64,000 nt of DNA. It comes from Ichthyophis bannanicus (lineage: Eukaryota > Chordata > Amphibia > Gymnophiona > Ichthyophiidae). A program made the translations under genes and the position numbers. This document shows, one piece after another, positions 10,461-21,651 of this stretch (within the stretch, counting starts at the first letter, position 1; every line of letters begins with the position of its first letter). A model generated the notes under the pieces. It did not search any database. It had not been told where the DNA came from and saw only the letters and a list, made by a program, of their open reading frames with translations. The DNA is taken from the NCBI GenBank assembly GCA_033557465.1, contig CM066039.1, positions 49,753,788-49,817,787 of the forward strand, written 5' to 3'.

Positions 10461-10864
10461 GGCTCAGCGTCCTTGAATACTGGAGTCCTCCTGCTGCGCT
10501 TACCATTGGCCCTGCACAAGAACATGGCAAATGAAAAAACTTTGGAGTAAATCTCTACATCATGAGTCAATAGCTTCACAAGGAAAAAACTCCAGTCAGC
10601 ATTTTCCATAGAGCTCCACACCAGACAAACTTTAGGTCAATCAGGAAACAGGAAGAAAGATCATTAGCAGAATTAAGAACAAGCAGATGGACACAGCCCC
10701 CATGTAAATGTGATGCCTCTTCTGCAAGATGCCTGCCTTCCCATCCGAAGTTACTGGTTTGAAACCAGCCTGTGACAAAACTGGAGGAAAAAAAACAAGT
10801 TTGGGATTTTTCCGTGTCCATTCTGATTAAAAACGATATGAAATGAAATTAATACTTTCCATAT
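10461..10864. other. Unassigned stretch
   Basis: I see no gene, no repeat family shared with the rest of the window and no clear inverted repeat. It contains small open frames only. Confidence 0.3.
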
Positions 10865-11215
10865 CATTTAATTTAAAACTGGATATTCAGTACCGGGCCA
10901 TATCTGGTGATTAGCACTGAATATCCAATTTGCCTGGATTGTGTTTTGAAATCCAGCTAGAAGTTGTATTGAGCTGCTGGCCAGATTGTCCTAACTTAGG
11001 TGTTTTAGTTAGCCGGTTAGCAGCTCAATATCACCACTGACTGGCTAGCTACTGGTGCCACCCCTCTTCTGCCCCGGAGTGCCCTGTTGCTAATCAGTTA
11101 GTGATAGGGCATTTAACCGAGTTAAGTAGGGATACTCAGTGGTGGCGAGCAGGATTTGCACAGTTTGCAGGTCTTCAAACCATGTAAATCCCTTTGAATA
11201 TCCCCTAGGCTCTGA
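10865..11215. repeat. MITE-like repeat with GGATATTCAG motifs, copy 1
   Basis: ACTGGATATTCAGTACCGG near 10880 and inverted partners CACTGAATATCC at 10915 and TTTGAATATCCC at 11192 mark it. The same motifs recur at 32130-32340, 36964-37357, 49020-49320, 54495-54740 and 62460-63075. The copy at 36964 has a clear 5-bp target duplication. Non-coding. Confidence 0.5.
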
Positions 11216-11289
11216 GAACTGTCCTTAATATCACACAGACTATCTCATACAAATTTACACCTGCTCCAAAGAATCTGTAAATGTGTGCA

Positions 11290-11940
11290 TGTACTCTATG
11301 GGGGTCATTCTGACCCACATTTAGCGGGTCTAGACGTCCGATCCGGATGTCCAGACCTGCTAAAAGCCTGGATCGTGCTGGCGGGAACAGAGCTCCCTGC
11401 ATGTATAGCCAACTTGTGCATGGAGCTCTGTTCATGGGCAGGAGAGGGTGGGCCAGGGGAGGAGCGAGGACAGGCAGTGGGTGGCGACTTACCCCAGAGG
11501 TACAGGGCCGATTCAGAGGCCAGCCCTGTACATACGGGATCTGCAATGTAGATGGGGGATGCTGGAGCCAAGACATCAAAGGCAGGTGAGAGGGTATAGG
11601 GGGATCCCCATGTCCCAACCCAGGCCATGGAAGACCCGACCAGGGTCGGGCTGCAGGGAAAGGAGATGTCGGGGTTCGGCCAGCAATCGCAGCTTCTGCA
11701 TGGAGCTGCGGTGGTATGGCAACAGGACGCCATGCCACTGCCGCTCCATGCAGGAGCCAGGTTGGGCTACCCAGGTAAGTGCTGGGACATCCAGGGTGCC
11801 TGAATCGGGGCATGTCCTGGATGTCCCGGCCTTATACTGCAATTCTGCTCCCACAGGGATGTCTAGCTCCCGCGGGAGCAGAATTGGGTGCATCCCCGAG
11901 CCGTCTGGATGATCCGGAGACAAACATCTCGAAATTGGCC
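11290..11940. repeat. GC-rich multi-hairpin repeat, copy 2
   Basis: Contains GGCAACAGGACGCCATG at 11718-11734. Hairpins include about 11838-11885 (AATTCTGCTCCCACAGGG against CGCGGGAGCAGAATT) and about 11500-11530 (ACAGGGCCGATTC against CCAGCCCTGT). The ends show CGTCCGATCCGGATGTCCAGAC and CGTCTGGATGATCCGG, an imperfect terminal inverted pair. Overlapping open frames on both strands are by-products of GC content. Confidence 0.6.
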
Positions 11941-12984
11941 TCCACGCATCTACATGTATATTTTACAACATATGTATGCACATTGCAACTCCATCCCAGC
12001 TCCATCTACTCACTGTCCCTGGAAACACCTGTGTGTGGTGTTGTATGCATAGAAAATGCTTCAAAAGATTACTCCTATGGTGCATAGCTCCTTTTGCAAC
12101 TGTGGATTGATTCTGATGATATCCCATATCTGACGAAATCTGAAGGTGGGCTGGCAGCACTGAATGTCTCATCTAGCAAAATGCTGGCATACCAATCCAT
12201 AAAGGTTGTATCACAGGGCTTGCATCAGACTAGATCATGGTTCTTGGAATCATTCCAGACCACCTGCTTCCCCAGGTTATCTTGTCAGACAATTCCACAT
12301 TCCATCACCTCCTGGAAACATCATGAGACTAGGAGGAATTCTCTGCTGCTAAAAGCAACCATGCAGTCTCCACATATACAATTTAATTAACGAATGTACG
12401 TCCATAAAGAAACCACATTTGCTATCAGAAATGCAGGAATCCACAATAAGAAAGAGCTCTTCAGAAGGCAAAGATCTGATCCAAAAAATAAAGAGAAGCA
12501 AAAGCTCATTTGGAGGAAGGACAAGAGGCAGGATGGAATATGTTACAGGGATAATAGAGCAGCAAAATATTTTTTAAAAATCAATTAACACTCCTCCGTG
12601 CCAAACTGAGAAATATTAATGTGTCATTTGTCTTGCAATTTGAAATGTCCAGGAAAGAATGAATTAAATCCATGAATATATAATAAAATCAGAAAAGGAA
12701 TAAAATGAATCCTCGCATGAATTCAGTCAGCCACCAGTCTGGAAATTTGCAACATAGAAACAGGGGAGAAGAAGGCAGAAAAAGGAAACAGCTGGGCCAT
12801 CCACTCTGTTCAGTTATTCTGATCTATCCCAGGTGCCAGTCATAGAAACTTGATTCCTTCTTGAATATCACTCCTGGGGAGGATAATTTTCCAGGATTTT
12901 ACATGGGGAAACTCATGTAAAAATGCTATTTAAAAACTGCAACACTCCTTCCCTTCAGTGTAAATAATCATCCCCACACTATTT
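11941..12984. other. Unassigned stretch
   Basis: No gene and no repeat shared with the rest of the window. GC content falls to ordinary levels. A small lysine-rich frame at 12394-12588 has no motif I recognise. Confidence 0.3.
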
Positions 12985-13505
12985 CACAATGGGGCCGATT
13001 CTGTAAGGCGGATAGCCACCTGCACCGTATTCCACCTTCTGGCCCCCCCTGCACGCCCAGAGCCGCTGCGTGTGCTGCGGGAGATGGGGGCGGCACGGGG
13101 GCGGAGAGTGGGCAGAGCATGAGTGGTCCTGTTGTCCGGATGTACAGGACCGATTCAGGTTACTGCCCTGTATGTCCTCGGAGGTGGAATATGCACTTGT
13201 CGCCCCTCTGTATCAGCCGGCCAGCCCCCAAGCAGCAATGATAGCAAGCTATGTGTTTGTCCCTGCCACCTGATCAGGGGCCTGGCTGCCCCCGCTGGGG
13301 TTGGGCGGCAGGAAACCGGTGTCTCCACAGCAATGGGCTGGCTGTGCTGTGGGGAGGACGTCCCTGCTGCGATGCAGGGACATTTTGAGCCATCTCCCAG
13401 TGTACAATCCTGCACCTGCGGGAACGTCTTTCTCCCATGATGCAGAATCAGGTGCTGACAGGCCCATCCTGTTCGGGGCCATCCAGACGGCCCAGATGTG
13501 CCCCT
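12985..13505. repeat. GC-rich multi-hairpin repeat, copy 3
   Basis: Begins with GGGGCCGATTCTGTAAGG, a style seen at several MITE ends. It includes TGTACAGGACCGATTC against CTGCCCTGTATG, GGAGGTGGAATATG, and a distal GCGATGCAGGGACA block, all shared in style with copies at 4230, 11290, 29225 and 32985. Non-coding. Confidence 0.5.
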
Positions 13506-13529
13506 AATGAAATCAGGCTCCACCTGTTT

Positions 13530-13890
13530 AGATTTAGCAGTGGAGAAAAGGAAGCATGGTTGGATCGGGGATGGCGGTCTATGCTGCATGGAGAGACTGA
13601 AAACAAATCATAGAAAGTTGTTTTTTCTTTATATGTTGCCAGAAGATAGGCCCAAAGTGACCAACACAGTAGGATTCAAAAAAGGTTTGAAAAAAATCTC
13701 TAAAAACTGGTTAGCCAGGTAGACTTTGGAGAGTCTTTGCTCATCCCTAGAAATAAGCTATGAGAAATAGATCTACTTTATGGAATCTGCTGGGTACTTG
13801 TGATCCGGACTGGTCACTGTCAGAGACAGGATGCTGGGCTCAATGGACCTTAGTGTGACCCAGTATGACTTTCTTGTGTTTTTATGAAAA
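13530..13890 (+). mobile_element. CR1-type LINE 3' end
   Basis: The terminal part reads GACAGGATGCTGGGCTCAA, then GACCTTAGTGTGACCCAGTA, then TTTCTTGTGTTTTTATG. This is the well-known CR1 3' UTR end found across reptile and amphibian genomes. Inverted or direct relatives occur at 14945, 17225 and 49818. Upstream, codons resembling the final RT-protein region can be glimpsed but are too decayed to annotate. It is a short 5'-truncated copy. Confidence 0.7.
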
Positions 13891-14224
13891 GTTCTCCTTA
13901 AATGAGGCTTTCCATGAAAGTGCTTTCAGTTAATTCCTGTACTCTGGGTTGCTAAGTCAATCTAGAGGTTCTATCCAAATGAAGGAACATTTTTCCTGTG
14001 CTGTTTAGGTCCTATTTTTACTGCATTAATTTAAGAAATGTAAAGAAGAATCTATTGTGGACCTTCATGAGTTCTTCAGACCACAGGCAGAAAGGGGTGA
14101 GCCACAGGGACTATGGTTCCACCAATATTTTGCCCAACACAGCATCAGCAATAGAGAGCATGGAGGCAGGGCTGGAGATTGGTTTGTTTGGCCCCTCAAA
14201 CCCAAAGGTGTTCTGCTGCCCTTT

Positions 14225-14560
14225 TATTTTATTATTTATTTATTTACATTTCTTATATACTGCGCTATTAAAATCAGTGCTGTGGATCTTGTTGTTGATG
14301 TTTGTGGTATCATGAGTGGAGGGGGCACTTCTCTGTCCCCTGGGGGGTGTGCTGTCTCTCGCTTTTACACCTGTAATTGTCTATGTTTGTAGCTTGCGAT
14401 GTTATTTGCTTGTTGCAGTGTTCAGTTTGCTGTTGGATTTGTAATGTTAATAATAATAAAAATTAATTTCCTTAAAATCAGTGCGGTTCACAATGAACAG
14501 AACAATGCAACAATGCGTTGAATAGCACAATGCGCTTACAAAGAACAGGGAAGTAGCTTG
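14225..14560 (-). mobile_element. L2-type LINE 3' tail fragments
   Basis: TTATTTATTTATTTACATT followed by ATATACTGCGCTATTAAAATC and, after about 180 bases of other sequence, CAGTGCGGTTCACAATGAAC. Read on the minus strand these match the GTTCATTGTAAACCGC...AATAGCGC tail of the L2 copy at 50830-51350. No ORF remains. Confidence 0.55.
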
Positions 14561-14944
14561 AGGAGAACCGGGGAAAACTATTTACACAACATTCTTACAG
14601 AGTAAGAACTATTTACAGGGAGTTAAGTAGAGCTACAGAGTGTGCATAAATGAGCCGGAATGATGGAACCGGGAGCCGGAATGATGGAACCGGGAGATAA
14701 GTACAATGGGTGGGTTCTGAAGCCCTTGCTTCAGAAAACTGTAGATGAAAGGTGGTACAGTGCAGGAAAGACCCTTTTTCCTACCAGGTGGGTTTAGTCA
14801 TCCTATGGTTTAAACCTCTCATGGCACCATAGTCTGCAAGAATAACTAACCTTGCAAGGTTTAAACTCTTGGACAGCTAAAATGTGCCTGGCAATGAGAA
14901 TGGTGTGAGGAGTTGTTTCCTACAAACCTTAGAGGGAACTGGTA
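14561..14944. other. Unassigned, with a short tandem duplication
   Basis: A 22-base unit (GAGCCGGAATGATGGAACCG type) is repeated twice at about 14652-14697. Otherwise nothing is recognised. Confidence 0.4.
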
Positions 14945-15050
14945 CCCCAGGAATATAAGATATGCCATAATGGGTCAGAACCAGCGTCCATCAAGCCTAG
15001 TACCCTGTTTCAAACAACAACCAGGTCACAAGTACCTGTCAGGTTCCCAA
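14945..15050 (-). mobile_element. CR1 3' tail fragment
   Basis: ATATAAGATATGCCATAATG then GGGTCAGAACC, GTCCATCAAGCC and TAGTACCCTGTTTC. It is the reverse complement of the CR1 tail seen at 13800-13880 and nearly identical in layout to 49818-49935. It carries no coding sequence. Confidence 0.65.
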
Positions 15051-15344
15051 AAAGGTACACAGATTCCATTCTGCTTAGTTGTAAGCAGTGGATTTCCCCA
15101 GTCCACTTTAATAAAGGCTTATGGACTTGTCCAAACCTATCATTATCATCTGTCATGGGTTAGGCAAAGGTGCCTGTTCCAGCTTCAGTATAAATCACCA
15201 TTGGTCCATATTTTCCTAGGTCTGCTTGGCTCTGGTACTAGGCAAAAGCCTAAATAAAATAGTCAAATAGGAACAACATCTTGTATAAGGACTGAAGGAT
15301 AAGGCAGTATAGAAAATCTGTTAAATAAATAAATATCCCAGAAA

Positions 15345-16930
15345 TACTACTACTACTACTACTATTGAGCATTTATATAGCGCTACCAGTCGTACGCAGC
15401 ACTGTACAGACATGTAAGAGACAGTCCCTGCCCATCAGAGCTTACAATCTAGTCAAGACAAAAACACAGCATATACAATCTAGTCACGACACAGAAGTCA
15501 AGATCTGAAAGCAACAGTGAAGAGGTGAGATTTCAACCTGGATTTAAAGAGGGCTAGAGAGGGTGCCTGGCGTATAGACACCAGTAGCTTGTTCCAGGTG
15601 TAAGGTGCAGCAAGGTGAAAGGAGCGAAGTCTGGAGTTAGCAGTAGGAGTGAAGGGCATAGACAGAAGTAGTTTGTTAGAAGAGAGAAGTTTCCGAGAGG
15701 GGTTGTAAGGAGAGATAAGAGATGAAAGGTACTGAGGAGCCGCAGAGTGAATGCACTTAAAAGTCAGGAGGAGAAATTTGAACTGGATGCGAAAGCGGAC
15801 AGGGATCCAGTGAATGACTTGAGAAGAGGAGTAATGTGGGTATAGCGAGGCTGATGGAAGATTAGTCTCGCAGCAGAATGTTGAATAGATTGAAGGGGAA
15901 AGAGATGACTCAGAGGGAGACCAGCAAGGAGCAGGTTGCAGTAATCAAGACGAGAGGTGACTAAGAAGTGGATAAGGGTTTTAGTAGTATGCTTAGAAAG
16001 GAAGGGGTGGATTTTGCTGATATTGTAGAGAAAGAAATGGCAGGTCTTAGCTACGAGCTGGATATGTGTAGAGAAAGAGAGAGAGAAGAGTCAAAGAAAA
16101 CCCCCAGATTGCAGGCCGAGGAAACAGGAAGGATTACCGAGTTTTCTACAGAAACTGAGAAAGGAGGAAGTGGAGGGGAGGTTTTGGGGGGAAAGATAAG
16201 GAGTTCAGTCTTGGCCATGTTCAGCTTCAGGTGGCGGTGAGACATCCAGGCAGCAATGGATGGAGGGACTGGAGGTGGAAGCACCTTGAGGAGAGAAATG
16301 AGAGTAGTAAAGGGACGGCGAGGATCAGAGGCAAGGGAGTTAGTCAAATGGACGTAGTACTCTTGTTTAGCAAGAGCTATGGCTGACTGGAAAGAGACAA
16401 GCATGAATTTGAAGTGTAGAAGGTCAGCACGGGAGCAGGATTTGAGCCACACATGCTCAGCTGAGCGGGCACAGGAACGAAGAAAGCGGGTAGTGGATGT
16501 GAGCCAGGGCTGGGGTGTAGAACACCTCACAGGACGTGGGATGGGCAGGGGGAGAGCATCTAGTGCCGAGGAAGGTGCAACATTATAGGAGGTTACTGCC
16601 TCATCAACAGAATTAGATAACAAAGAAAGAGGTGAAGAAATGGCGGAAGAGAGAGCTAAGGGATCAATAGCATGAAGGTTTCTAAATAGGTTGGATGAGA
16701 CAGGACGAGGCTGAGGCGGTGGGTGATGAATATTAAGGCTTAAGAGATGATGGTCAGGTAAGGGAAGAATTGAGTTACAGAAGTTGGAGGGTAAGCAGTT
16801 AGAGAAGAATATCAGGTCCAGGCAGTGGCCAAGCTGGTGAGTGGGGGCAATGGAGCAGAGTTGGAGGTCGAACGAGGAGGTAAGGGAGAGGAGCTTTAAA
16901 GCAAATAAAACCCAACAAGGCCATGTTTCA
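15345..16930 (-). mobile_element. L2-type LINE with internal RT deletion
   Basis: The 3' end on this strand is a CTA-microsatellite (15345-15364) next to ATTTATATAGCGCTACCAG, a typical L2-group tail. The minus strand encodes, from 16623 to 16051, an upstream linker (LTSTTRFLRSCARSAEHVWLKS, ALAKQEYYVHLT, DPRRPFTTLISLLKV) joined directly to post-RT sequence (AAWMSHRHLKLNMAKTELLIF, ACNLGVFFDSSLSL). Downstream codons continue as LVTSRLDYCNLLLAGLPLSH. The catalytic RT block that normally lies between these parts is gone, yet the join is in frame over about 190 residues. It is non-autonomous and probably dead. Confidence 0.8.
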
Positions 16931-17224
16931 TTGAAGCCTGTGTCAGGGGTTAAAAATTTTGAAAAAAATAAGAAGATAAAAATTGTTCAAAATTAATCAT
17001 TATATACTGGACATACAGCTTTCTACATACATACATACAGAGCTGCAGTGAAGGTATCATACTCAACAGCTCTTGCGATGTAGGATGCATGCCAAAATTG
17101 GCAAAAATCAAAAGCTTTTTGCTTGGCTCCGGTACCATCAAAGTGCATATTTTCATTAAGTCTTTGTTAAATTCAGAGATAAATGCTCCTTTGCTTTATT
17201 CATTATGGCCCATCCACTCTCTTC
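16931..17224. other. Unassigned AT-rich stretch
   Basis: Nothing is recognised. A short CATACATACATACA run lies at about 17027-17040. Confidence 0.35.
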
Positions 17225-17370
17225 CTTCTCTATTTCCTAGTGACCTGGATCAGTCACTATCAGAGACAGGATGCTTGGCTTGAGGACTCATTGGTCTCAC
17301 CCAGCGAGGCACTTCTTATATTGTTGCCTTTGGTGGCAGTGGTCCTGGACTTTTTTGAGATGTTCAAAAG
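17225..17370 (+). mobile_element. CR1 3' tail fragment
   Basis: GACCTGGATCAGTCACTATC, then AGAGACAGGATGCTTGGCTT and GGTCTCACCCAGCGAGGCAC. It follows the order of the CR1 tail at 13800-13880 with more divergence. Confidence 0.55.
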
Positions 17371-17554
17371 AATGTAACCCTGCATCACATCCCGACTTCC
17401 AGCATTTTATCACACTTCTCCAGCATGAGGGGTTTCCTTGAGCTTCTCAGAACAGGTCCCCTCCCCCCAGCAAATGACTGGGCAAGCAATACTAAAAGTT
17501 TGTTGAATGTACTGTAGAAGACATCCAGGCCAGTTATTTGGAAACATAGACTAT

Positions 17555-17990
17555 GATGTCAGATGGTAAGGTTCACTTAGGCTACCCAATTTCATTCCCA
17601 AATCAATGCCATGGACCCCAGCTGATCTCTGGCTTTCCTCGCAAGTTTTCACAGCTAAGGATCCTCTGTCCTTATCCCATGCCTTCTTGAATCCAGATTC
17701 TGTCTCCACCAGTGAAGAAATATTTTCTGATATTGCTTTCGAGTCTATCCTTTTGGATCCTCTTACCATGACTCTTCTTCCAGAGCAGTCTTTCCTCTGA
17801 AAAGGCTTTGTTTCTTGTACATAGATATTTTGTTGCCTGTCCCAAACATACCCCAAAGAATATCTATTTGTATAGAGGCTGAATATAGTCATATTGTAAA
17901 CCTGTGTGGCTACATTTAACTGCTCTTCCGAGGGAAAATTTCTAACCCAGGGCTCTAGGAGTCTCACTCCATCGTTAGGCAAATAGATCT
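17555..17990 (-). pseudogene. CR1-type LINE, C-terminal ORF2 relic
   Basis: The minus-strand frame 17982-17551 includes KDCSGRRVMVRGSKRID, ISENISSLVETESGFKKAWD and KDRGSLAV. Compare SEFKKAWDKHRGSLKV-like sequence in the CR1 copy at 29772-30372. The order matches the last part of the CR1 protein (after the RT domain), ending just before the 3' UTR. The first 50 or so residues do not match and are probably not part of it. It is a degenerate 5'-truncated copy. Confidence 0.6.
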
Positions 17991-18493
17991 CTTGAAAAGT
18001 TGCCTTTTATAATGTTTTTGTCTTTATATGAAGACTTCATGGGATTGGAGATAGTGGGGCCACCAGTGTATGTATACTAATCTTTCCAATGGGAGAGAAT
18101 AATTCAATATCCATGAGGTGAGCCCATGATATTGACACCTCTGTGTCTAGCACAAACAAGTGCAAATGGATTTTAATGCGGTGTAAGAAAATCTGAATCT
18201 CAATGAAGACAGGAAACACTTCATCCCTTCCCATCTACACATGTACACACACAGAGGAGGTCTGATTTAAGATTTCAGCGCTTGTAGGCAGGACCAGTAG
18301 GTGAGGATAGGTATCCTCCCTTAAATCTTAGAACGTCCAGGAAGGTCCTCTGGAGACTGTAAAGTGGGGGAGGCGTGTTGAGCCAAAGTGCCACAGTAGA
18401 GCCTTTTTGAAGTGGTACTGGTGGATGGCTCTCAGGTAAATATATGAAAGTTCCTTTTTGGCCTGGGGTTTTGGTGCCCTAGACCATTTGGAG
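17991..18493. other. Unassigned stretch
   Basis: No gene or shared repeat is recognised here. Base composition is ordinary and no inverted repeat is obvious. Confidence 0.3.
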
Positions 18494-18501
18494 CCCTAGA
18501 C

Positions 18502-18695
18502 CAGGGGTGGGCAATTCTGGCCCTCGTGCACCACAATCCAGCCTGGTTTTCATGATGTCCCTAATGAATATTCATGAGATCTATTTGCATCCACTGCCTT
18601 CCATTATATGGAAATAGGTCCATGAATATTCATTAGGGACATCATGAAAACCAGGCTGGATTGTGGTGCACGAGGGCTGGAATTGCCCACCCCTG
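18502..18695. mobile_element. Palindromic hAT-type MITE with perfect 8-bp TSD
   Basis: The termini are CAGGGGTGGGCAATTC and its inverse. Almost the whole 194 bases fold back on itself (TGGTTTTCATGATGTCCC against GGGACATCATGAAAACCA). It is flanked by identical CCCTAGAC at 18494-18501 and 18696-18703. Eight-base duplications and CAG...CTG ends define the hAT superfamily. It is a young-looking copy because both arms and both duplications match so well. Confidence 0.92.
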
Positions 18696-18834
18696 CCCTA
18701 GACAGTTGTCTATGTTGCTTATGCCTAAATCTGGGCCTGACACAGAACGCTACATACAAGAAAAATGAGAAAGGGGATTGAGTTAGCAAAGTCATCTTGT
18801 TGCTATGCTATTAGAGGACCTGCTGATCCCTAAT

Positions 18835-19055
18835 AGGGAGGAGTGGCCTAGTGGTTGGGGCAAGTTACCTCAGGCCGGAAGGTGCTCCTTGTGGTCTTGG
18901 GCAAGCCACTTAACCCTCCATTGCCCATGTTCCCTGTAAGTATTAGTGTTGTGTCTCATATTCCCTCATGTTAAATGTAGCCCCCAACTGTGTTGTGACC
19001 ACTTTGATTGAAGAATAAGGTGGTATACAAAACTGTCTAAATAAATAAATTAATC
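18835..19055 (+). mobile_element. tRNA-headed SINE with L2-like end
   Basis: The head reads GAGGAGTGGCCTAGTGGTTG (A-box-like TGGCCTAGTGG). The B box region is lost. The body has CTTGTGGTCTTGGGCAAGCC and ACTTAACCCTCCATTGCCC, the CORE/MIR-like segment. The 3' end has GTGGTATACAAAACTG and an ATAAATAAAT tail. It is transcribed by pol III in family members and mobilised by a LINE in trans. The full version is at 61193. Confidence 0.75.
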
Positions 19056-20120
19056 CCTAAGTGTGTGAATCTTGAAGCTCACTTTCAGCATGGCTTTCTC
19101 ATCTGATTGGATCCCGTTTATCGAAGCCTCTCTGCTAGTGGTTTAAAGCTCTGCACTAACACATTTCAGGAACTTAAATTAATGAATTAGAGGTGCACAT
19201 ATGTTTCACCTATTATCCATCAAGGTTGAACTCAGAGGCTTTTAGTCAATAGCAGCCTGGGTTGGAGCCATGAAGTCCCATCAAAGAGATGATCTGGAAG
19301 TGAAAGGCTCCAGCCCAGTGAGCCATGCTGTCCTTCATATTATTCACCTTTGCCGCTTGCCGCTAATGACTGGATTAGTGTCATGCATCCTGCTCTTGCT
19401 CAGTCATTTCTGTAAATTTTCTGTTGCTGCACTCATAGCCATTTATGTTCCAAACCCATAAATTGCATTAAAAGAAAGTCAGACGCCATCTAGCCCAGTA
19501 TGTACTTGGGACTGTATTGTCCTGCTCTGTATTTTCTTGTCTTGCTGCCTTAAAAGCATGTTGTTGAGTGCAGTAATTCCAGGTTGCTCCCTCAGCCATT
19601 AATGTTTTACTGTCGGCTGGAAAGATTTATAGTTTCTGCTACAGTATATGTAACCACTCATATGGTTCCAACACCACATTTTCTACTTATGTAAAGTCCT
19701 GGAACTGACTGTCCATGAGTCCAGACTGATGCTTGAGTACACCTTAATGGATGGGTCTATGCAGCCAGACCATGGTCTTCTAAGGCACTGCACAAACCAT
19801 CCATTGCATTTAGTATACTGCTCAGTTTCATCCTGGAATATATTTCTTGACAATGTAAAAGCACCACTCCCCCTCCCCACTAGGAGCAGTTTGCGTGGAA
19901 ATTGCTTTAAAAAAAAAACAGCGCTGGTGTCAAGTTTCTCTAGTCACTTATACCTCAAAAACACAAGAGGGGCGCAGAAAACAAACATAAGCAAATTATT
20001 TTACATCTTATATTCAGAGCCCTTCCCTCCTTCTTTCTTTAGAGGTAAATACAGTGGCAAAAATTAGAAAATTCTGTGACTTGCATAAATTAGCAGATTT
20101 TTGTATATTAAATAAGGCAC
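19056..20120. other. Apparently unique sequence
   Basis: No repeats shared within the window. 19060-19480 is AT-balanced and lacks transposon marks, so it is a candidate for conserved non-coding DNA (see findings). No gene is supported; open frames are under 115 codons and have no recognisable motif. Confidence 0.35.
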
Positions 20121-21242
20121 TTAGGGGTATGTTTACTAAACCGTCTTAATGTAGCAGCGGCGACGTATCGCGCGATAACGTCGGCAGCGGCGTTAAGGCA
20201 CACTAACGCTGTGAAATCCGGCTCTGAAGGGTGGAATAAGGCCTCCCAGAGGGCGGAGATAGGGGTCAATGGGCGGAGAGTGGGCGGGGAGAGGCTCCAT
20301 GCACACTAACGCCCGTGTAACCCTCGCGTTAGAGGCACATTTGCAGGACAGAGAAACCATTCCAGTCAGCAATGTACAGCAAAGGCAGGGAAACCCATAA
20401 AAGTGATAGTAGTGATACATGTGCAGGAACCAAAAAGGCAAATAAACATATAAAATGACCAGAACCACATCTGAAATCCCAATAGCCAAGCTGGCCATTA
20501 GTGATATTAATGATAAACATAAAGCAACACTACTGACAAAGCGTAAAAAGGAAGATATCATCTTTGGAAGGGTCTATGCTCTGTCTGCCTATAAAGTGAA
20601 TGCTCCCACATTGAAATAGCGCTGAACAGGGTTTTTGTCGTTTATTTTGGGCTGGTTTGTTAGGGCGTGCACATGTGCAGCAACAGCAGAGTGGGCATGT
20701 AGGAAAGGGCAACTGTACTGATGCTGTAAATGGGATACAGGGGGCTGCAGGCGGCACATGCTGTGGTCCAGCTGGGGCACAGTGCGGACTAGGCAAATGC
20801 CTAGGTGGCACATAGGAATGCGAAACTGTAAAGCAGCAAGACAGCAACTGACAAAGGACCAACATGGACACGAGTGTATGTCCCACCGTGTTTCAGGGGA
20901 GATTACCAAGCAGGTACCCCCAAGGGCACATAACATTGGCAAGCGGTGCCGGGGGGAATCACGCATGTCCATGTAGGCACCCCTACCTGAGAACCCACAC
21001 CATAGGCAGCTGCCTACCGGCACACTGGATGGCCTGGGATTGCGCACCACCAGCACCACCGGCATAAGGGCATGTCAGCATGGTGGTGGAGGGGTGCTGG
21101 TGGCGGAGGGGGCAGTGGCATCTGCCCACAGCAGACCACAGCCAAGCCCTGTTTAGATGGGTGCCGCGCACTGCAACAGACAAGGTCTGTCTAACGAACA
21201 GTCATGGTATCCCCAGGGAATAATATACCCCTGTGGCAACAG

Positions 21243-21305
21243 TTTGGTGCAGTACACACAGCCAGTGTGGTCAGGGGCAGAAGGTCACAAGTTCAAGTCC
21301 CAGCT
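21243..21305 (+). other. tRNA-like module in copy B
   Basis: TGGTGCAGTAC at 21245-21255 and GTTCAAGTCC at 21291-21300 mimic A and B boxes at a tRNA-like spacing. It is paralogous to the modules at 345, 35955 and 41333. Confidence 0.5.
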
Positions 21306-21458
21306 GTGGCTCCTGCCAACCTTGTCCCCATATTTTACCCAGTACTAAACCATGGTAATAAAGATGGAACCTTTATTGCAGATAAATTAAACATGCCTGA
21401 AATGCCTATATTTTACCCTACAGAGCACAGACACCATAAACATGTGCAATCCCTAGAG

Positions 21459-21651
21459 CAGAGTTTCCCAACTGCAGTCCTGGAGGGCCAAACACCATTC
21501 AGATTTCATGCTGTCCCTAATAAATATGCCTGTGCTGCATTTGTGTGCATCGCCCCCATTGTATGCAAATATATCTCATGTATATTCATTAGGGACAGCA
21601 TGAAAACCTGAACAGTGTCTGGTCCACCAGGACCAGAGTTGAGAACTTCTG
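21459..21651. mobile_element. Palindromic hAT-type MITE inside copy B
   Basis: Starts CAGAGTTTCCCAACTGC and ends GAGAACTTCTG. Flanks CCCTAGAG (21451-21458) and TCCTAGAG (21652-21659) are an 8-bp duplication with one mismatch. It sits at the same internal position as the MITEs in copies A, D and E. Confidence 0.88.

Noticed and set aside
11205..11813. 202-codon minus-strand open frame
   Set aside because: Lies in a GC-rich hairpin repeat with equally long frames on both strands and no conserved motif.
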